Shown here piece after piece: positions 4,980-6,313 of a DNA stretch of 6,313 nucleotides. The translations under genes and the position numbers were made by a program. Origin of the DNA: Chloroflexota bacterium (GTDB taxonomy: Bacteria > Chloroflexota > Limnocylindria > Limnocylindrales > CSP1-4); contig JAKAMV010000617.1 in assembly GCA_021812735.1 (NCBI GenBank), positions 1 to 6,313 of the forward strand, written 5' to 3'. Position 1 is the stretch's first letter; every line of letters starts with the position of its first letter. The notes beneath the pieces are model-generated. The model saw only the letters and a list, made by a program, of their open reading frames with translations, did no database searches and was not told where the DNA came from.

Positions 4980-6155
4980 GTGAACCTATTCGACCTGATC
5001 GCGATCATCGTCATCGTCGCGGCCGTCCTCGCGGGCCTGCGGACCGGCGCGCTGCCGCAGATCGGGGGCATCCTGGGCGCCGTGGCCGGCTTGGTGCTGA
5101 GCCTCAACGTGGCACCCTGGGTCGTGAGCCAGACGGGCGGCCTCGAGCCCATCCCCCGAGTCCTCGTGGTGCTGGGCGGGATCATCATCGCCGTCATCGC
5201 GGGAGAGGCGCTGGGATCGGGGGCAGGCCGCGCGCTCGCGGACAGGCTCGGGCAGGGCGTGCTGTCGGGCATGGACCGCGGCGCGGGTGCGGCGCTGGGG
5301 GGCGCGCAGGCCATCCTGATCATCTGGCTCGCCGGCGGGCTGCTGGCGGTGGGCCCCCTGCCGACGCTCGGCCGGACGGCCTCCCAGTCACTCTCGATGC
5401 ACGTCATCAACGCCTACCTGCCGCCGCCCTCGAGGGTGGTGGGGCAGATCGCGGCGGCGATCGACGATTCGGGCCTTCCGTCGGTCTTCGTCGGGCTGGA
5501 GCCGGCACCGCTCGCGCCGGTGGACATCCCGGGGTCGGCCCAGGCGCGGAGGCTCGCCCAGAACGCGATGGACGGGACGGCGCGCGTCGTCAGCCTCGCC
5601 TGCACCACGCAGGTCACCGGCACGGCGGAGATCATCGCGCCCGGCTACCTCGTGACCAACGCGCATGTCGTGGCCGGCTCCCAGTCACTCGACGTCCAGC
5701 TGGGATCCCAGACCGTGTCCGCGACCGTCGTCGCCTTCGACCCCGAGCTGGACATCGCGGTGCTGCGGGCGCCGGGGATCAAGGGCACGGTCCTGCGCTT
5801 CGCCACCGCCACCCCGGACCGGGGCGTCCAGGGCGCGGCGATCGGCTACCCGGGCGGGGGGCCGATGGTGGTGATCCCGGCCGGCGTGGCCGGCTCGTAC
5901 CCGGCGACCGGCCGCGACATCTACAACAAGCGTGTCATCGACCGCATGATCATCGAGCTCCGGGCGTCGATCCAGCCCGGCGACTCGGGTGGCCCCCTGA
6001 TCCTCCCCGACGGGACGATCGGCGGGATCGTGTTCGCAGAATCGCGGACGGACGCCGGCGTTGGCTATGCGCTCGCGCCCCAGTCCGTGGCCACGACCGT
6101 GCAGCCGGCGATCGGCCGCACGAGCCAGGTCGATGTCGGGCCCTGCATCCACTGA
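4980..6155 (+). CDS. marP: MarP-type membrane serine protease (CvpA domain plus trypsin-like domain)
   Basis: This 391-residue protein matches the MarP family, periplasmic serine proteases that in Mycobacterium tuberculosis protect against acid and oxidative stress. Residues about 1-125 form a CvpA-like domain with four likely membrane segments: 3-20, 26-46, 58-78 and 103-124. A linker leads to a chymotrypsin-fold protease domain outside the membrane (about 190-391). The triad is H229 (TNAHVVAGS), D258 (PELDIAVLRA) and S336 (QPGDSGGPL). Two cysteines, C208 (SLACTT) and C389 (GPCIH, two residues from the end), stand where M. tuberculosis MarP has its activity-controlling disulfide (C214-C395, from memory), with the same 181-residue separation. 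GTG 4980 is chosen because it begins the first membrane segment (MNLFDLIAIIV); no ribosome site precedes it. A link with the upstream lipoprotein is possible. HtrA-like is the broader call; no PDZ domain is present. Confidence 0.93.
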   Translation: MNLFDLIAIIVIVAAVLAGLRTGALPQIGGILGAVAGLVLSLNVAPWVVSQTGGLEPIPRVLVVLGGIIIAVIAGEALGSGAGRALADRLGQGVLSGMDRGAGAALGGAQAILIIWLAGGLLAVGPLPTLGRTASQSLSMHVINAYLPPPSRVVGQIAAAIDDSGLPSVFVGLEPAPLAPVDIPGSAQARRLAQNAMDGTARVVSLACTTQVTGTAEIIAPGYLVTNAHVVAGSQSLDVQLGSQTVSATVVAFDPELDIAVLRAPGIKGTVLRFATATPDRGVQGAAIGYPGGGPMVVIPAGVAGSYPATGRDIYNKRVIDRMIIELRASIQPGDSGGPLILPDGTIGGIVFAESRTDAGVGYALAPQSVATTVQPAIGRTSQVDVGPCIH

Positions 6156-6185
6156 GCATCGGGCGCAGCGGCTGACCACCCCAAC

Positions 6186-6191
6186 GGAGGA
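6186..6191 (+). promoter_or_regulatory. Ribosome binding site of the last, partial gene
   Basis: GGAGGA lies 5 bases before ATG 6197. It is among the strongest ribosome sites in the window and defines the start of a gene too short here to be judged by length. Confidence 0.7.
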
Positions 6192-6196
6192 GCGCG

Positions 6197-6313
6197 ATGA
6201 CCACGTCCCCGAGCGAGCCCCGTGACCCCGGGCGGCGCCGAGAGGCCGATGACAACGTCGCCCGCCTCGAGCAACTGGCGAAGGCCTACTGGGCCGCAGC
6301 GCTCGAGGGCGAG
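6197..6313 (+). CDS. Partial hypothetical protein, first 39 codons, runs off the right edge
   Basis: I do not recognise this protein. It starts at ATG 6197, 41 bases after the MarP-like gene, behind a strong GGAGGA. The 39 visible codons are open to the window end and nearly all end in G or C, as in the neighbouring genes. The N-terminus MTTSPSEPRDPGRRREADD is polar and probably disordered, followed by a likely helix (NVARLEQLAKAYWAAALEGE). No signal peptide or membrane segment is visible. Same direction and short spacing suggest possible co-transcription with the protease gene. Confidence 0.7.
   Translation, partial: MTTSPSEPRDPGRRREADDNVARLEQLAKAYWAAALEGE

Overview
This is a high-GC bacterial chromosomal window. 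G/C-rich wobble positions, GTG starts and a MarP-type membrane protease fit Actinomycetota or a high-GC Chloroflexota lineage (for example Limnocylindria-like). The sequence alone does not decide between them. No tRNA, rRNA, insertion sequence or CRISPR array was seen.

Layout, left to right. (1) The start of a probable minus-strand gene (1-184) runs off the left edge; it is too short to appear as an ordinary ORF but is supported by an AGGAG ribosome site, a GTG start and base periodicity that stops at its start codon. (2) A gene-poor divergent spacer (185-587) carries a 27-bp tandem repeat, a recurring GATGCG word and several dyads. (3) A 243-residue XRE-type helix-turn-helix protein (588-1319) has a C-terminal domain resembling a PD-(D/E)XK nuclease fold. 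(4) A short spacer with a hairpin and possible promoter precedes leuC (1414-2856) and leuD (2859-3491), the two subunits of 3-isopropylmalate dehydratase in leucine synthesis. (5) Twelve bases after leuD lies an unrecognised 257-residue protein with an HEWLH motif, probably a zinc metallopeptidase-like protein. (6) A lipoprotein with a low-complexity linker and a small two-cysteine domain (4320-4922) has a promoter-like sequence inside the end of the preceding gene. (7) A CvpA/trypsin-type membrane serine protease of the MarP family (4980-6155) retains the catalytic triad and the two cysteines of the regulatory disulfide. (8) The first 39 codons of a further gene (6197-6313) run off the right edge.

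How they fit: leuC-leuD, and probably the HEWLH gene, form one transcription unit. The lipoprotein and the MarP-like protease are both envelope proteins and may form a neighbouring envelope-related group, but each has its own promoter-like upstream sequence. The left part (XRE protein, repeats, divergent partial gene) looks more accessory than the rest. No complete defence or mobile system can be demonstrated. The best leads for something undescribed are the HEWLH protein, the XRE/nuclease-fold fusion with its repeat-rich spacer, and the paired lipoprotein and protease.
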